A stretch of DNA of 45,919 bases from Alloscardovia omnicolens DSM 21503 (GCF_000420505.1 NZ_ATVB01000013.1:1-45919), one strand, 5' to 3'. Counted from the stretch's first letter, positions 8,916 through 18,135 are shown. Translations and numbers: made by a program. The notes: generated from the letters alone by a model not told the origin.

Positions 8916-10259
8916 TTATTTAAGGAATAGTTTTTCGAGATGACCTCGGCTGAGCGCTTCTGTATAAAGATGCTCGAAGACTGCCCCCATACGTGCACCG
9001 TCATGCTCAAATTCATTGGTAACCCAAGCATGAGAGTTCCCTACACGGGAGAGAGTATCAAGCTGCAAGCCGGAGTCCACATACATATCGTCGAAATACA
9101 CAGCAGCGTGAATAGGTATGTCATTGCGTGCTAACTGGTCTTCATCATATACAGTTCCCCACTGCGTATCGCTCATCAGTTCATCCATTGCTGGTCTAAA
9201 AGCACGTAAAGCAGAGTCTTCATCAAAAATTTCTGGCAGTGCAGCTTCACCAATCAACATAAGAGGACGAGAGGATTCATCGAACTGTTTAGTAGAACGG
9301 AGCACATCGTTGGCAGCCCAGTTGATTGGTTTAATCTCTTTATTTGCATAAATAAACTCTTGGAGAACCCAATATAGTTCGCTGCCATACGATGTAGTGG
9401 AGCTGAATAATTCCATGAGGAACCCATCGCTTAAATACTCTCCATTAAAAGCCGTATCGACCGTCCAATGCATGCGTTCGAAACTTGGTTTCATACCGAA
9501 ATCGCCACCCAACATTTGCAAGCGTCGAACACTAGCTGGATCCCCATTAGGCAGAAGAACCTTTTCGGAAGATAAAAAGTCTGCAATACGCCCAACAACG
9601 GCTTCATCGTCAGGATATAAACCGTAGTATTCCTTTGTTTTCGCCATCATACGTGGCACAGTATGCTCATAGACTTCACGAGCATTCATAGGAATGTGTG
9701 GAATACCGCCGGTAACAAAGCTAGCTGCAATACTCGCAGGGAACAAGGACACATATGCCATGGTTAAGAATCCGCCATAGCTTTGCCCCAAAGTTACCCA
9801 CTGTGCGGAATTGAAAACTGTGGTGCGCAAAAATTCACAGTCACGAATAATGGAGTCCGCTAGGAAGTTCTTTAAGAAATCTGCAGTTTCTCGAGCATTC
9901 TGACCACGACGACGAATAAGGCTAGAATCGACACGTGAGGAACGCCCAGTTCCACGCTGATCAATAAGCACTACGCGGAAATGTTTTACTGCTTCAGACA
10001 ACCATGGGATGGACTGAGCACTCATGGGGCGAGGTCCCATGCCGCCAGGACCGCCTTGAAGGAAAAGTAACAAAGGTAAGTCAGCATGCACATTCTGTGC
10101 AGAACTAACCAGGCGGTAAAACAGGTCAATATGCTCGCCTGCGAAACTTGAAGCATCTGGTTGAGCTGCTCCAGCAGCCCAATTCCAATGCAAAGGAACC
10201 TGCACTACATGGTCTTCTACGTGCAAACCAGGCACGTAATATTGCGAAAGTTGAGTCAT
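8916..10259 (-). CDS. pip: Prolyl aminopeptidase (proline iminopeptidase), S33 alpha/beta hydrolase
   Basis: 447 residues, the size of the larger S33 peptidases. The oxyanion motif LFLQGGPGGMGPR is near 66-78, the DQRGTGRS element near 100-107, and the nucleophile elbow GQSYGG near 159-164; the C-terminal region NSHAWVTNEFEHDGARM near 410-427 probably carries the catalytic His. It should release N-terminal proline from peptides in the cytoplasm (no signal peptide). First gene of the pip-proC-ychF run. The terminator at 10285-10315 separates it from the sugar locus. Confidence 0.88.
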   Translation of the reverse strand: MTQLSQYYVPGLHVEDHVVQVPLHWNWAAGAAQPDASSFAGEHIDLFYRLVSSAQNVHADLPLLLFLQGGPGGMGPRPMSAQSIPWLSEAVKHFRVVLIDQRGTGRSSRVDSSLIRRRGQNARETADFLKNFLADSIIRDCEFLRTTVFNSAQWVTLGQSYGGFLTMAYVSLFPASIAASFVTGGIPHIPMNAREVYEHTVPRMMAKTKEYYGLYPDDEAVVGRIADFLSSEKVLLPNGDPASVRRLQMLGGDFGMKPSFERMHWTVDTAFNGEYLSDGFLMELFSSTTSYGSELYWVLQEFIYANKEIKPINWAANDVLRSTKQFDESSRPLMLIGEAALPEIFDEDSALRAFRPAMDELMSDTQWGTVYDEDQLARNDIPIHAAVYFDDMYVDSGLQLDTLSRVGNSHAWVTNEFEHDGARMGAVFEHLYTEALSRGHLEKLFLK

Positions 10260-10284
10260 ACCTCAACCTTAGCGCACAATACGT

Positions 10285-10315
10285 AAAAGGTGTTGAAGCA
10301 TACTCCAACACCTTT
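10285..10315 (-). terminator. Rho-independent terminator of the xylosidase operon
   Basis: GGTGTTG (10289-10295) pairs with CAACACC (10306-10312), extended by flanking A/T pairs. On the minus strand the stem is followed by TTTTACG. It lies between the GH43 stop and the pip start. Confidence 0.7.
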
Positions 10316-10341
10316 ATGCATATTGTTCAGCGCATACTGAG

Positions 10342-11979
10342 TTAATCGGGCAGCTCACAATAATCAAAATGAGTAAAACGTGCCTGTTTACCGTAACCGG
10401 TTAAATCAACGCACGCTAACCCCACAAAAGCTCCTGTAAAGAAGCCTCCATAACGCTGGTTCACGTAATCATCGGAGAGGATTTTAGCATCTAATTGCAC
10501 AGGAATATTGTGCCAATCCACACCATTAAAGGAGTACTCATATGTGTAGTATTGCGTGCGCACGCGCGTGCGTAACCACACTCGTTCAACATCCTCAGGA
10601 ACAACAATGGCATTATCTTGAAGAAAGCTCGTGTAGGTATTGAAATCGTTTTGAGCAACTTCAATAACTCGACATTGTCTTTTCTCATCCCACGTAATAA
10701 ATGCCCATGACCAGCATAAGTCGTTGTAGTAATTCGTTAAACCTGCCATCTCACGGTAGCGGGTTGGAGAAAATTCTATTGCCACACTTGCATCGAAGTT
10801 AAAAGCCTGCCAACGTCTTGCTACTAGTGACAGCTCGCGAAGATTGCTGAGCGAGCCTTGACCGTTAAGAGTTAAAACTCCATCTCCTACGCGCCCCATT
10901 TCATCACTAAACGGAACTCGAAGAGTATTCCAATCACCGTGAAGTTGATTGTCTTCAAAATCATCATGCTGATTATTGTTCTGCTCATTAGCGCAGTCAT
11001 CATCATTCAACACAGCATCTCGGGGAGCATCAACGCTTGTGCAGCCTGCCTGCCCACCCACAATATATGGCCAGCCATCATCATCCCACTGCAGTTTTTG
11101 AATAGATGTTTCACGCCCTAAAGTGCACCAGCCACGCGGATCGTAAGCCGATTCTATGGTGTGATGCCATGGACGAGCGCATAAGGAAGCGTAATACCAT
11201 TCGCCTGACGGGGTATCGACCAAAGCACCATGTCCTTGCTTTTGGAGATAGGAAGTTGGCGAATCGAAGTTAGAAATCAATGGGTTATGAGGCATAGATT
11301 CAAAACTCAGTGCATCTAAAGTACGAGAACGCGCCACAGATTCGCGGTGTGTATACATTGTTCCACCCTCAGCCGCGAACAGATAGTAATCGCCATCTTT
11401 TTTATACAGATGTGGACCTTCTACCAATTTTGTTTCTGTGCCCTGCCATAAGGTTCGTTCGGTATCAGGAAGTAAACGCATACGTTCATGATCAAACTCG
11501 GTGAGTGTAATACCATCGAAAGAATGACGATATTCGCGGAAATCCCATGTTTGCTGCACAAGGTATTTGCGCCCATCGTCATCATGGAAAAGCGACGGAT
11601 CAAAACCAACACCATTTAAGCGGATAGGTTCAGACCATGGCCCTCTAATATCTTCAGCAGTCACAAGGTAATTAGCTACATCTTTAAATGCGCCTTCAAC
11701 AATATGCACATTGGAGTAAATAAGCCAAAAACGACCGTCTGCATAACTCAAATCAGGCGCCCACACTCCTCCAGATGAAGGGATTGAGCGCATATCAATC
11801 TGCGAAGTTCTCGTTAGTGGGCTAGGCAGAAGATTCCAATGCACTAAATCTTTCGATTCATGCAAACGAACACCTGGAAACCATTCGAATGTTGAGTTGG
11901 CAATATAATAGGTATCTTCTACACGAATAATAGAAGGATCAGCGTGAAATCCACGCAATACTGGGTTATTGATTTTCAT
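10342..11979 (-). CDS. GH43 beta-xylosidase/alpha-L-arabinofuranosidase
   Basis: About 545 residues, cytoplasmic (no signal peptide), cleaving xylose (or arabinose) from imported oligosaccharides. The five-bladed propeller domain begins NPVLRGFHADPSIIR with the catalytic-base Asp (D14), has WAPDLSYADGRFWLIY and the FDPSLFHDDDGRKYL segment, and a likely acid Glu in VEGPHLYKK; the C-terminal half is the beta-sandwich domain usual in GH43 subfamily 11/12 xylosidases. The second ATG (11979) is chosen because AGGA sits 7 nt before it and only 2 nt before the first ATG (11985). Last gene of the transporter operon, after the stem-loop at 12055-12091. Exact substrate cannot be read from sequence. Confidence 0.88.
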   Translation of the reverse strand: MKINNPVLRGFHADPSIIRVEDTYYIANSTFEWFPGVRLHESKDLVHWNLLPSPLTRTSQIDMRSIPSSGGVWAPDLSYADGRFWLIYSNVHIVEGAFKDVANYLVTAEDIRGPWSEPIRLNGVGFDPSLFHDDDGRKYLVQQTWDFREYRHSFDGITLTEFDHERMRLLPDTERTLWQGTETKLVEGPHLYKKDGDYYLFAAEGGTMYTHRESVARSRTLDALSFESMPHNPLISNFDSPTSYLQKQGHGALVDTPSGEWYYASLCARPWHHTIESAYDPRGWCTLGRETSIQKLQWDDDGWPYIVGGQAGCTSVDAPRDAVLNDDDCANEQNNNQHDDFEDNQLHGDWNTLRVPFSDEMGRVGDGVLTLNGQGSLSNLRELSLVARRWQAFNFDASVAIEFSPTRYREMAGLTNYYNDLCWSWAFITWDEKRQCRVIEVAQNDFNTYTSFLQDNAIVVPEDVERVWLRTRVRTQYYTYEYSFNGVDWHNIPVQLDAKILSDDYVNQRYGGFFTGAFVGLACVDLTGYGKQARFTHFDYCELPD

Positions 11980-12054
11980 CGTCATATCCTGTTCTATCTG
12001 CCGTAGATCTGCGGGGATATAAAAGTTAAGTATTAGTAAGTACTGTTTTCAAGC

Positions 12055-12091
12055 GTTCGGGAGAATGCAGGGAGACAACATTCTCCCGAAC
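12055..12091 (-). promoter_or_regulatory. 13-bp perfect stem-loop between permease and xylosidase genes
   Basis: GTTCGGGAGAATG (12055-12067) and CATTCTCCCGAAC (12079-12091) form a perfect 13-bp stem with an 11-nt loop. The minus-strand 3' side reads GCTTGAAAAC, without a T-run, so it is more likely an attenuator or mRNA-processing/stability element than a full terminator. Confidence 0.55.
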
Positions 12092-12104
12092 ATGTTCGTA
12101 ATTC

Positions 12105-12974
12105 TTAGCCCTTGACCGCCCCAGCCAGGCCACCCACAATCTTCTTTTGGAAAATCGTAAAGCATATAAGTGCTGGAATCATGCTCAAAGCCGTAAAAGC
12201 AAGAACCTGAGCAGTATCAACTGAATGCTGCGAACTAAACATTTGCACACCAAGAGGCAAGGTATATTTACTGGAATCATTGAGTAAGAACAAAGGAAGC
12301 ATATACGCATTCCAACTAGCTACAAATGCGAGAATTCCCACAGTAGCAACACCCGGCCAGCTTAATGGCAACACCATTCTAAAGAAGAATCCCAATCGAG
12401 AAGAACCGTCAATCATTGCTGCTTCTTCTAGCTCTGTTGGAATTGACTTCAAAAATGGCACCATAATAATAATGGCTTGAGGAAGACCAAAAGCAATTTG
12501 AGGCAGAATAATTCCCAAGTGAGAATTCACTAAATGCAAATTCTTTAAGAGTAAATACAAAGGCGTAATAGCTACGGTAATCGGGAACATCATACCTGCT
12601 GCAAACAACGAATACATAAAATTGCGAGCGCGGAACTCATAACGGGCAAGCACAAAGCTAACCATAAGACTGAGTAGAACAATTCCCACCATGGTAGCAA
12701 CGCCAACAATAAGAGAATTCACTAATTCGGTCCAGAAGATATTCGATGCGAAAACGTTTTTATAGTTCTCGAAGTTCCACGGCTTAGGTAAGCCCGCAGG
12801 ATATCTTGTAATCTGCGAATTCGTTCTAAAACCGCCAATAATAATGTAGATAACGGGAACAATGCAGATGAGAACAAGAATTACCGAAAGCAGATAGACA
12901 ACCGGGTGACCCCACGGAGTTTTGTGCGATTTACGGATGCCTTGCATTGCTAAGGTCTGTGGACGTGCACTCAT
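12105..12974 (-). CDS. Carbohydrate ABC transporter permease, MalG type (CUT1)
   Basis: 289 residues with six predicted membrane segments. It opens with a short cytoplasmic tail and the helix VVYLLSVILVLICIVPVIYI; the EAA loop that docks the ATPase is ELEEAAMIDGSSRLGFFFRM near 195-214. Forms the inner-membrane channel with the MalF-type partner, whose stop codon directly abuts this ATG. No ATPase gene is nearby; CUT1 importers in Gram-positives often share a MsmK-type ATPase encoded elsewhere (known, not shown here). The context points to xylo- or arabino-oligosaccharides. Confidence 0.93.
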   Translation of the reverse strand: MSARPQTLAMQGIRKSHKTPWGHPVVYLLSVILVLICIVPVIYIIIGGFRTNSQITRYPAGLPKPWNFENYKNVFASNIFWTELVNSLIVGVATMVGIVLLSLMVSFVLARYEFRARNFMYSLFAAGMMFPITVAITPLYLLLKNLHLVNSHLGIILPQIAFGLPQAIIIMVPFLKSIPTELEEAAMIDGSSRLGFFFRMVLPLSWPGVATVGILAFVASWNAYMLPLFLLNDSSKYTLPLGVQMFSSQHSVDTAQVLAFTALSMIPALICFTIFQKKIVGGLAGAVKG

Positions 12975-14000
12975 TTAGACCACCATCGCTTTCTTCTCAG
13001 AATTACGAGCCCTATCTACTTTTTTGTGTGCAGCTTTGCTTTGTGCGCGCGAGCGTTTGGTTGTTATTGCCCCTTCTAAATCTCGATTAAGAGCGAAATG
13101 TTGATACGTTAAGGCGATAACCAGAGAAATTAGGAAGATGAGCACGGCTACAGCCGAGCCATAACCATAGTTATTTGCTAAGCGGCCTTCACGAACCATG
13201 TAGGTTGCCATTGTGGATGTTCCAGCAGTAGATGAAACGTATTGTCCCCAAATAATGTAGACCAAGTCGAATAATTGCAAAGAACCGATAATGGACATAA
13301 ATGCCCAAATACGAATTGTAGGAGCAAGCAGAGGAAGAGTAATACTCCATTGCTGCTGCCAGAAACCCGCGCCATCAACGCGTGCTGCTTCATACAGATC
13401 TTCTGGGATAGACTGCATGCCTGCAATCATCAAAATAACAGCAAAACCAATATATTTCCACGTGATAATAACCATCAGCGTCCAGAAAGCAACTTTTGGA
13501 TCTGAAATCCAATCAGCTCCCGGAATACCCCAGCTTTTCAGAACTGCATTAACTGCTCCAGTTGTTTGCAGCATAAGAGACCAGCCCGTGCCCACAATAA
13601 CTTCAGACACCACATATGGCACGAAAATAAGTGTGCGAATAATGGCTCGTCCCTTAAACTTTTGATTGAGTAGCAAAGCGAATAGAATGGCCAGTGGAGC
13701 TTGAATAATAAGAGAAGCAACAACCACACACATAGTGTGTATAAAGGCTTCTTGAAAGTTAGTATCCGAAAGAATAACTGCGTAATTATGCAAACCAACA
13801 AACTGTCCGTTAACTTCTGGCTTGCCATAACCTTTCCACTTGAAAAAACCGTAATATGCTGCCATAAAAACAGGCAAAATAACAAAGCCAAGAAACATGA
13901 GAAGTGCTGGAGCAGACAGCACTGCAATTTCTATATTTTTCCTGACCGTATCGCTCTTTTTAACGCGGGACTGCGCCGCTAAAGATGCACTCACACTCAT
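12975..14000 (-). CDS. Carbohydrate ABC transporter permease, MalF type (CUT1)
   Basis: 341 residues with about six membrane helices, the first at about 25-50 (ALLMFLGFVILPVFMAAYYG). The EAA motif reads PEDLYEAARVDGAGFWQQQW near 215-234. The C-terminus carries a 35-residue basic tail (RSRAQSKAAHKK region) beyond the last helix. GGGGAGA stands 6 nt before the ATG. Partner of the MalG-type permease immediately downstream (no gap). It is separated from the binding-protein gene by 153 nt containing a stem-loop, which would let the binding protein be made in excess. Confidence 0.93.
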   Translation of the reverse strand: MSVSASLAAQSRVKKSDTVRKNIEIAVLSAPALLMFLGFVILPVFMAAYYGFFKWKGYGKPEVNGQFVGLHNYAVILSDTNFQEAFIHTMCVVVASLIIQAPLAILFALLLNQKFKGRAIIRTLIFVPYVVSEVIVGTGWSLMLQTTGAVNAVLKSWGIPGADWISDPKVAFWTLMVIITWKYIGFAVILMIAGMQSIPEDLYEAARVDGAGFWQQQWSITLPLLAPTIRIWAFMSIIGSLQLFDLVYIIWGQYVSSTAGTSTMATYMVREGRLANNYGYGSAVAVLIFLISLVIALTYQHFALNRDLEGAITTKRSRAQSKAAHKKVDRARNSEKKAMVV

Positions 14001-14044
14001 AATATGTCTCCCCTGACTGTAAGTGACGATTGTATGTGTACCTA

Positions 14045-14084
14045 GGTGAGGGGGAGCTCAGCAATAACTTGCCTCACCCTCACC
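14045..14084 (-). promoter_or_regulatory. Stem-loop after the binding-protein gene
   Basis: GGTGAGGG (14045-14052) pairs with CCCTCACC (14077-14084) with a 24-nt loop, in the gap between the solute-binding protein and the first permease gene. No T-run follows. Such hairpins commonly protect the upstream transcript or partly stop transcription. Confidence 0.45.
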
Positions 14085-14153
14085 GTGTAAAAACTGTGCA
14101 TAGTCCGCTCTTACCGAACGTTCTACACCTTAGGATTGTGATGGCTGTAACTT

Positions 14154-15437
14154 TTATCCCTTTTGTGCAGCAGATTGGACGCTCTTGAGAATATCTTGAG
14201 CTGTTCCTTTATCTGCAAGAAGATTAACTACGCCTTCGTTCAAAGCGTTTCCAACGTTTTGACCTAGGACTGTGTCAAGCCACAGCGATACAGAGCTTGA
14301 TTCCTTATATACAGGTAGCACTTCTAGCAAGGCAGGATTTTCGACAATATCTTGAGCATATTGTGCGGCAGGTATGGTAGAGAATGCCTGAGCATATTTT
14401 TCTTGATACTCTTTTTGAGCAATAAAGTTAAGGAAGTCAACAGCTTCGTCTGGAGCAGACTCCCCCACAGCCATCGCATCGGTTCCCCCCATAATAGCTT
14501 TCGGATTACCCTTTTGACCATCTAACTGAGGGAAAGCAAAGAATCCCAAATCAGCTAAATCTTTCTTATCAGGAGTAAGATCTCGGATAACGCCAGGATC
14601 CCATCCGCCCATTAACTCCATTGCGGCCATATGATTAGCAATCAAACCAGCTGAAGAACTTGCACCTTGCTGAGCAGGGGTTGTGAGGAAGCCCTTGTTG
14701 AACGCATTCAAGTCCTTGAGCTTGTTAACGTCTTCTCCTGCTTTGAGCCAGCACGAGTTGTCGAACTTCTTCTCTGTTTGAGCGGCTTCAAATGCTTTAG
14801 CAGGGCATTCACGCAGCGCAAACCAGTAATACCAGTGTGCAGCCGGCCATGCATCTTTACCACCCAAAGCAATAGGAGTAATATTCGCAGCCTTCAGCTT
14901 GTCAATTACCTGAGTAAATTCATCCCATGTTGTAGGAGTTTTTTCAATACCAGCCTGCTTAAACAGGTCTTTCGAATACCAAATTCCACCAGGAAGAGCT
15001 GCAATAGGCATGCCGTAAACCTTGCCTTCTACGGTTTGCGAAGCTAAAGCTGCCTTCATACCGGTTTTCACGTCATCGGAAAGTTTATCTGTTAAATCTT
15101 TTACTTGACCGGCTTCAACCATATCCTGTAGTTTTTGACCACCGCGGCTGAGGAAAACATCAGGCGCAGACTGAGGATCTTGCAAGGCTGTTTGCAGTTT
15201 CCCATCTAAATCTTCGTTCTGAATAGCTTCAACCTTTACGCTGACCTGAGGATTCTTCTTCATAAAATCAGCAGCAGCACTCTCCCAGAACTTCTTACCG
15301 TCACCAGTAGTGGAATTATGCCATACAACAACTTGTGTTTTACCATCAGCAGTTTTACCTGCATTATTCGAGCAACCTGCTAGACCAATTAAGCTTGCTA
15401 CGGCTACTGTAGCAGCTGCAATATTTTTCAACTTCAT
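14154..15437 (-). CDS. Sugar ABC transporter solute-binding lipoprotein (CUT1)
   Basis: 427 residues with a lipoprotein signal: basic start MKLKN, hydrophobic core and lipobox LIGLAGC (lipidated C22), then a Ser/Asn-rich linker. The mature part is a family 1 extracellular binding protein (VVVWHNSTTG near the start, MGGTDAMAVGES near residue 308, helical C-terminus). It captures the oligosaccharide outside the membrane for the two permeases downstream. GAGGAG precedes the ATG. First gene of the operon; operator-like site A lies just upstream, between a TATAAG -10 element and the start, so the divergent LacI protein is the likely repressor. Confidence 0.93.
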   Translation of the reverse strand: MKLKNIAAATVAVASLIGLAGCSNNAGKTADGKTQVVVWHNSTTGDGKKFWESAAADFMKKNPQVSVKVEAIQNEDLDGKLQTALQDPQSAPDVFLSRGGQKLQDMVEAGQVKDLTDKLSDDVKTGMKAALASQTVEGKVYGMPIAALPGGIWYSKDLFKQAGIEKTPTTWDEFTQVIDKLKAANITPIALGGKDAWPAAHWYYWFALRECPAKAFEAAQTEKKFDNSCWLKAGEDVNKLKDLNAFNKGFLTTPAQQGASSSAGLIANHMAAMELMGGWDPGVIRDLTPDKKDLADLGFFAFPQLDGQKGNPKAIMGGTDAMAVGESAPDEAVDFLNFIAQKEYQEKYAQAFSTIPAAQYAQDIVENPALLEVLPVYKESSSVSLWLDTVLGQNVGNALNEGVVNLLADKGTAQDILKSVQSAAQKG

Positions 15438-15469
15438 TGTCTTTTCTCCTCGTAACTTACCACCATTGG

Positions 15470-15491
15470 CAAATTGTCGAAAATTTCGATT
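15470..15491. promoter_or_regulatory. Operator-like site A for the divergent LacI regulator
   Basis: Core AAATTGTCGAAAATTTCGAT. It matches site C (15689-15710) at 18 of 22 positions and shares a 14-base core with inverted site B (15560-15573). It lies just downstream, on the minus strand, of a TATAAG -10 candidate (15499-15504), where a bound repressor would block the transporter operon. Confidence 0.55.
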
Positions 15492-15559
15492 ACTTTCTCT
15501 TATACAGTTGGCATTATTACAGTTTTACCGTTCTTCTGTTTTCGAAAAATATTATGTAG

Positions 15560-15573
15560 ATTTTCGACAATTT
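15560..15573. promoter_or_regulatory. Operator-like site B
   Basis: ATTTTCGACAATTT is the exact inverse of the 14-base core of site A. A weaker relative, GTTTTCGAAAAAT, lies 10 bases before it at 15538-15550. Confidence 0.45.
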
Positions 15574-15688
15574 CATGTTATCAAGGCGAAAAATACTTAG
15601 TCAACTCAATTAACGAAAGATACATATTACTTATAAAACCTTATATTTCAATATATTTGTACATTTTCAAGCAAATATTTCTTGAACT

Positions 15689-15710
15689 AAAGTTTTCGAA
15701 AGTTTCGATT
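15689..15710. promoter_or_regulatory. Operator-like site C upstream of the LacI gene
   Basis: Begins AAAGTTTTCGAAAGTTTCGA; closely related to site A. It sits directly before a TATGAT -10 candidate (15712-15717) and 34 bases before the regulator ATG, suggesting autoregulation. Confidence 0.5.
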
Positions 15711-15743
15711 TTATGATATTCTCTACCTAAGGAGGGGTGAATT

Positions 15744-16778
15744 ATGACACGTCATCAATCTCAACGCAGAAAACAGTTAAGTGATATTGCTGAGGAAACA
15801 GGTTTTTCCTTGGCAACTGTTTCTAAAGTGCTTAACGGACGCAGTGACGTTGCACCTCAAACGCGCGAGATTATTTCACGCGCATTAGAGAAGAATCATT
15901 ATGTACGTCGTAATAATCCTGCTGCCCATAGTGAATATATTGAAGTTGTTTTGCAATCTTTCGATACTGTGTGGAGTCTGGAAGTATTGCGCGGCGTTCT
16001 TAAATCTGCGAAAAAACGCGGACTAAGCGTTATTACCACAGAAAGCGGCAGCCGCACTCATCCTGACGACAGCTGGATGGATGGCGTTATTCGCCGCAGC
16101 CCTTATGGAGTAATACTTGTCTTCTCCAAACTCAGCGCAGTAGAACATTCGCGACTTAATGAGCACCATATTCCCTACGTTATTCTCGATCCCGCTGGCA
16201 ACCCTAGTTCGCAGGATTCCTCTATTCAGGCTGATGATTGGAACGGTGCTATAGAGGCAACTCGACATCTGATTTCATTAGGACATACACAGCTTGGCAT
16301 TATTACAGGACCACGTTCGATGCTGTGCGCTCGCGCACGTTTAGATGGTTTTAAAGCTGCGTTAGCAGAGGCAGGATTAGAGTATTATCCGCGGTTTACC
16401 AAAGAAGGAGATTTTACTGCTGACGGTGTTATTGATAGCGCTCTTGACTTACTACGCGATCCACAGAACCGTCCAACAGCTATTTTTGGTAGTAGCGATT
16501 TGCAATGCATGGGAATTTATGAAGCAGCACGACAACTTAACATCTCCATTCCCTATGATTTATCTGTTGTAGGTTTTGATGATATTCAAACCGCTCGCTA
16601 TCTTAGCCCTCAGCTGACCACTGTGCGCCAACCTATTGAAGATATGGCGCAAGCAGCCTTGGATATTATTGTGAACCTTCATAAAGGCACACAGCAGCAC
16701 ACATCACAACGTGCAATCTTACCAACACGTTTGATAGTGCGCGATTCAACAGCTCGCGCGCGCAATGCAGATGACTGA
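15744..16778 (+). CDS. LacI-family transcriptional regulator of the xylosidase/transporter locus
   Basis: 344 residues. The N-terminal helix-turn-helix with hinge helix is LSDIAEETGFSLATVSKVLN at about 12-31, followed by GRSDVAPQTREIISRALE; the rest is the periplasmic-binding-protein-like effector domain, ending VVGFDDIQTARYLSPQLTTVRQP as in most LacI proteins. AAGGAGG is 8 nt before the ATG. It is divergent from the transporter operon, with three similar palindrome-like sites in between, so it likely represses that operon and itself until a pentose oligosaccharide is present. The effector is not known from sequence. Confidence 0.93.
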   Translation: MTRHQSQRRKQLSDIAEETGFSLATVSKVLNGRSDVAPQTREIISRALEKNHYVRRNNPAAHSEYIEVVLQSFDTVWSLEVLRGVLKSAKKRGLSVITTESGSRTHPDDSWMDGVIRRSPYGVILVFSKLSAVEHSRLNEHHIPYVILDPAGNPSSQDSSIQADDWNGAIEATRHLISLGHTQLGIITGPRSMLCARARLDGFKAALAEAGLEYYPRFTKEGDFTADGVIDSALDLLRDPQNRPTAIFGSSDLQCMGIYEAARQLNISIPYDLSVVGFDDIQTARYLSPQLTTVRQPIEDMAQAALDIIVNLHKGTQQHTSQRAILPTRLIVRDSTARARNADD

Positions 16779-16801
16779 AGTAAATAATGAGTGCTGACTG
16801 C

Positions 16802-17707
16802 TCATTGGTGCGCGTGATAGCTAATATAGCGGCAAATCGCATCAGTAAGCTGTACGCTCCAGAAATTACCTTCATGCTCGCCACCAAGCACACGAATTAA
16901 ACGGCAGTCATGCTTTTGGCTGAGTAGCTTGGTGTGAAGCTGAACGCTTTCATCATAATCCACAACATCATCAGCATCGCCATGAAGTAACAGTATTGGT
17001 GGATATGTTCCATCTGCACGAGAAATGCGGTAAGGACTCATATCCCACGCACGCTGTTGCACATCGTGCGATAAATTCTCCCATGCATCAGTAGGCATTG
17101 CTCCTACTACAGAGGACTCACATGCTCGCAAACCTTCATTCACCCTCGTTCTTTCACCACTGAGCACACCATAAATATCTGATGGAGGAAAACAAGCAAC
17201 GCAATAATCAACAGCATCGCTCATCTGTGCGCAACTGCCATCGTTATAGTGTGGATCATCTCCAGTCATGGCAAGCAATAAAGCTGTGTTACCGCCTGAA
17301 GATGTTCCCCACACGCCTACACGTTGCGCATCAATATAAAATTCCTGTGCATGAGCACGCAAAAAACGTACTGCAGCTTTAACATCCATCAAATATCCAG
17401 GAAAAGGATGGGAACCATTCTCACTGTCTCTATGATTCACTGTTGCCACCACAAAACCGCGCTCTACCAAGCGTTCTAATCGCCCCACGGCATACATGCG
17501 ATTAGGAGTAGTCCATCCACTTCCCTGCACAAAAATAACAAGAGGAGCAGTTCCTCCTAAACGTTCCAAACGCATAGGTGCAATCACATCCATAACTGCA
17601 CAAGCATCACCTTCGCGATACTGCACATTCGGCGTGATAGAAAACTCATGAGAAAAATCATTATTCGAACTCATAGTGTCAACATAAGAATCACTATATG
17701 TGTTCAT
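16802..17707 (-). CDS. Alpha/beta hydrolase, acetyl-esterase / BD-FAE-like
   Basis: 301 residues, cytoplasmic. Oxyanion region FVQGSGWTTPNRM near 69-81, nucleophile elbow GTSSGGN near 155-161, acid Asp in LLHGDADDVVDYDESVQL near 242-259, and His in GGEHEGNFW near 277-285: a complete Ser-Asp-His triad of the esterase/lipase (HSL or acetyl xylan esterase-like) fold. It is convergent with the LacI gene (23-nt gap). Next to a xylosidase and oligosaccharide importer, removal of acetyl groups from imported xylo-oligosaccharides is a reasonable inference, but a peptide or lipid esterase cannot be excluded. Confidence 0.75.
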   Translation of the reverse strand: MNTYSDSYVDTMSSNNDFSHEFSITPNVQYREGDACAVMDVIAPMRLERLGGTAPLVIFVQGSGWTTPNRMYAVGRLERLVERGFVVATVNHRDSENGSHPFPGYLMDVKAAVRFLRAHAQEFYIDAQRVGVWGTSSGGNTALLLAMTGDDPHYNDGSCAQMSDAVDYCVACFPPSDIYGVLSGERTRVNEGLRACESSVVGAMPTDAWENLSHDVQQRAWDMSPYRISRADGTYPPILLLHGDADDVVDYDESVQLHTKLLSQKHDCRLIRVLGGEHEGNFWSVQLTDAICRYISYHAHQ

Positions 17708-18135
17708 AGCCCCAGCTCCTTTGCTGTACGTAAACGCCTGCTGAGGGTAAGCGGCTGCCTTGCCCCTTCAAACGTCTATATCATCTTTTATATTGCCTTC
17801 TGTTATGTCATATGCAAGCTCAGCCACAGCTCACCGTTGAGTTGTGTCTTTGTAACTCACACACTTCTTCAACAGTAGCACTTTTGGGCTACTACCGGGC
17901 GGCGATCCTTTATAAGTACTTCCCGATTTTTCTCAGAAGGAGTTTCTCAGCTGGTATCTCAGCTGATATCTCAAAAGCGGACAGTAATCGAGCATGCAGT
18001 AATGATTAAAGCAGCGCGAATCAACTGAGCATAAAAGCAAACTTTTTAACTATCACTCTTATGAGGGAGCTCGAGTCATGGATTCATAAAATATATTGAA
18101 TCGAAGAGAGAAAGAATAAAAGGGAAAGAAGAAAA
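17708..18135. other. 428-base intergenic region between esterase and response regulator
   Basis: Divergent promoter region with no supported gene. It contains the near-repeats TCTCAGCTGGTA and TCTCAGCTGATA (about 17945-17970) around a GAGATAT/ATATCTC-like stretch, a possible binding site. An A/G-rich leader (GGGAAAGAAG) immediately precedes the downstream ATG as ribosome-binding site. Confidence 0.35.
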
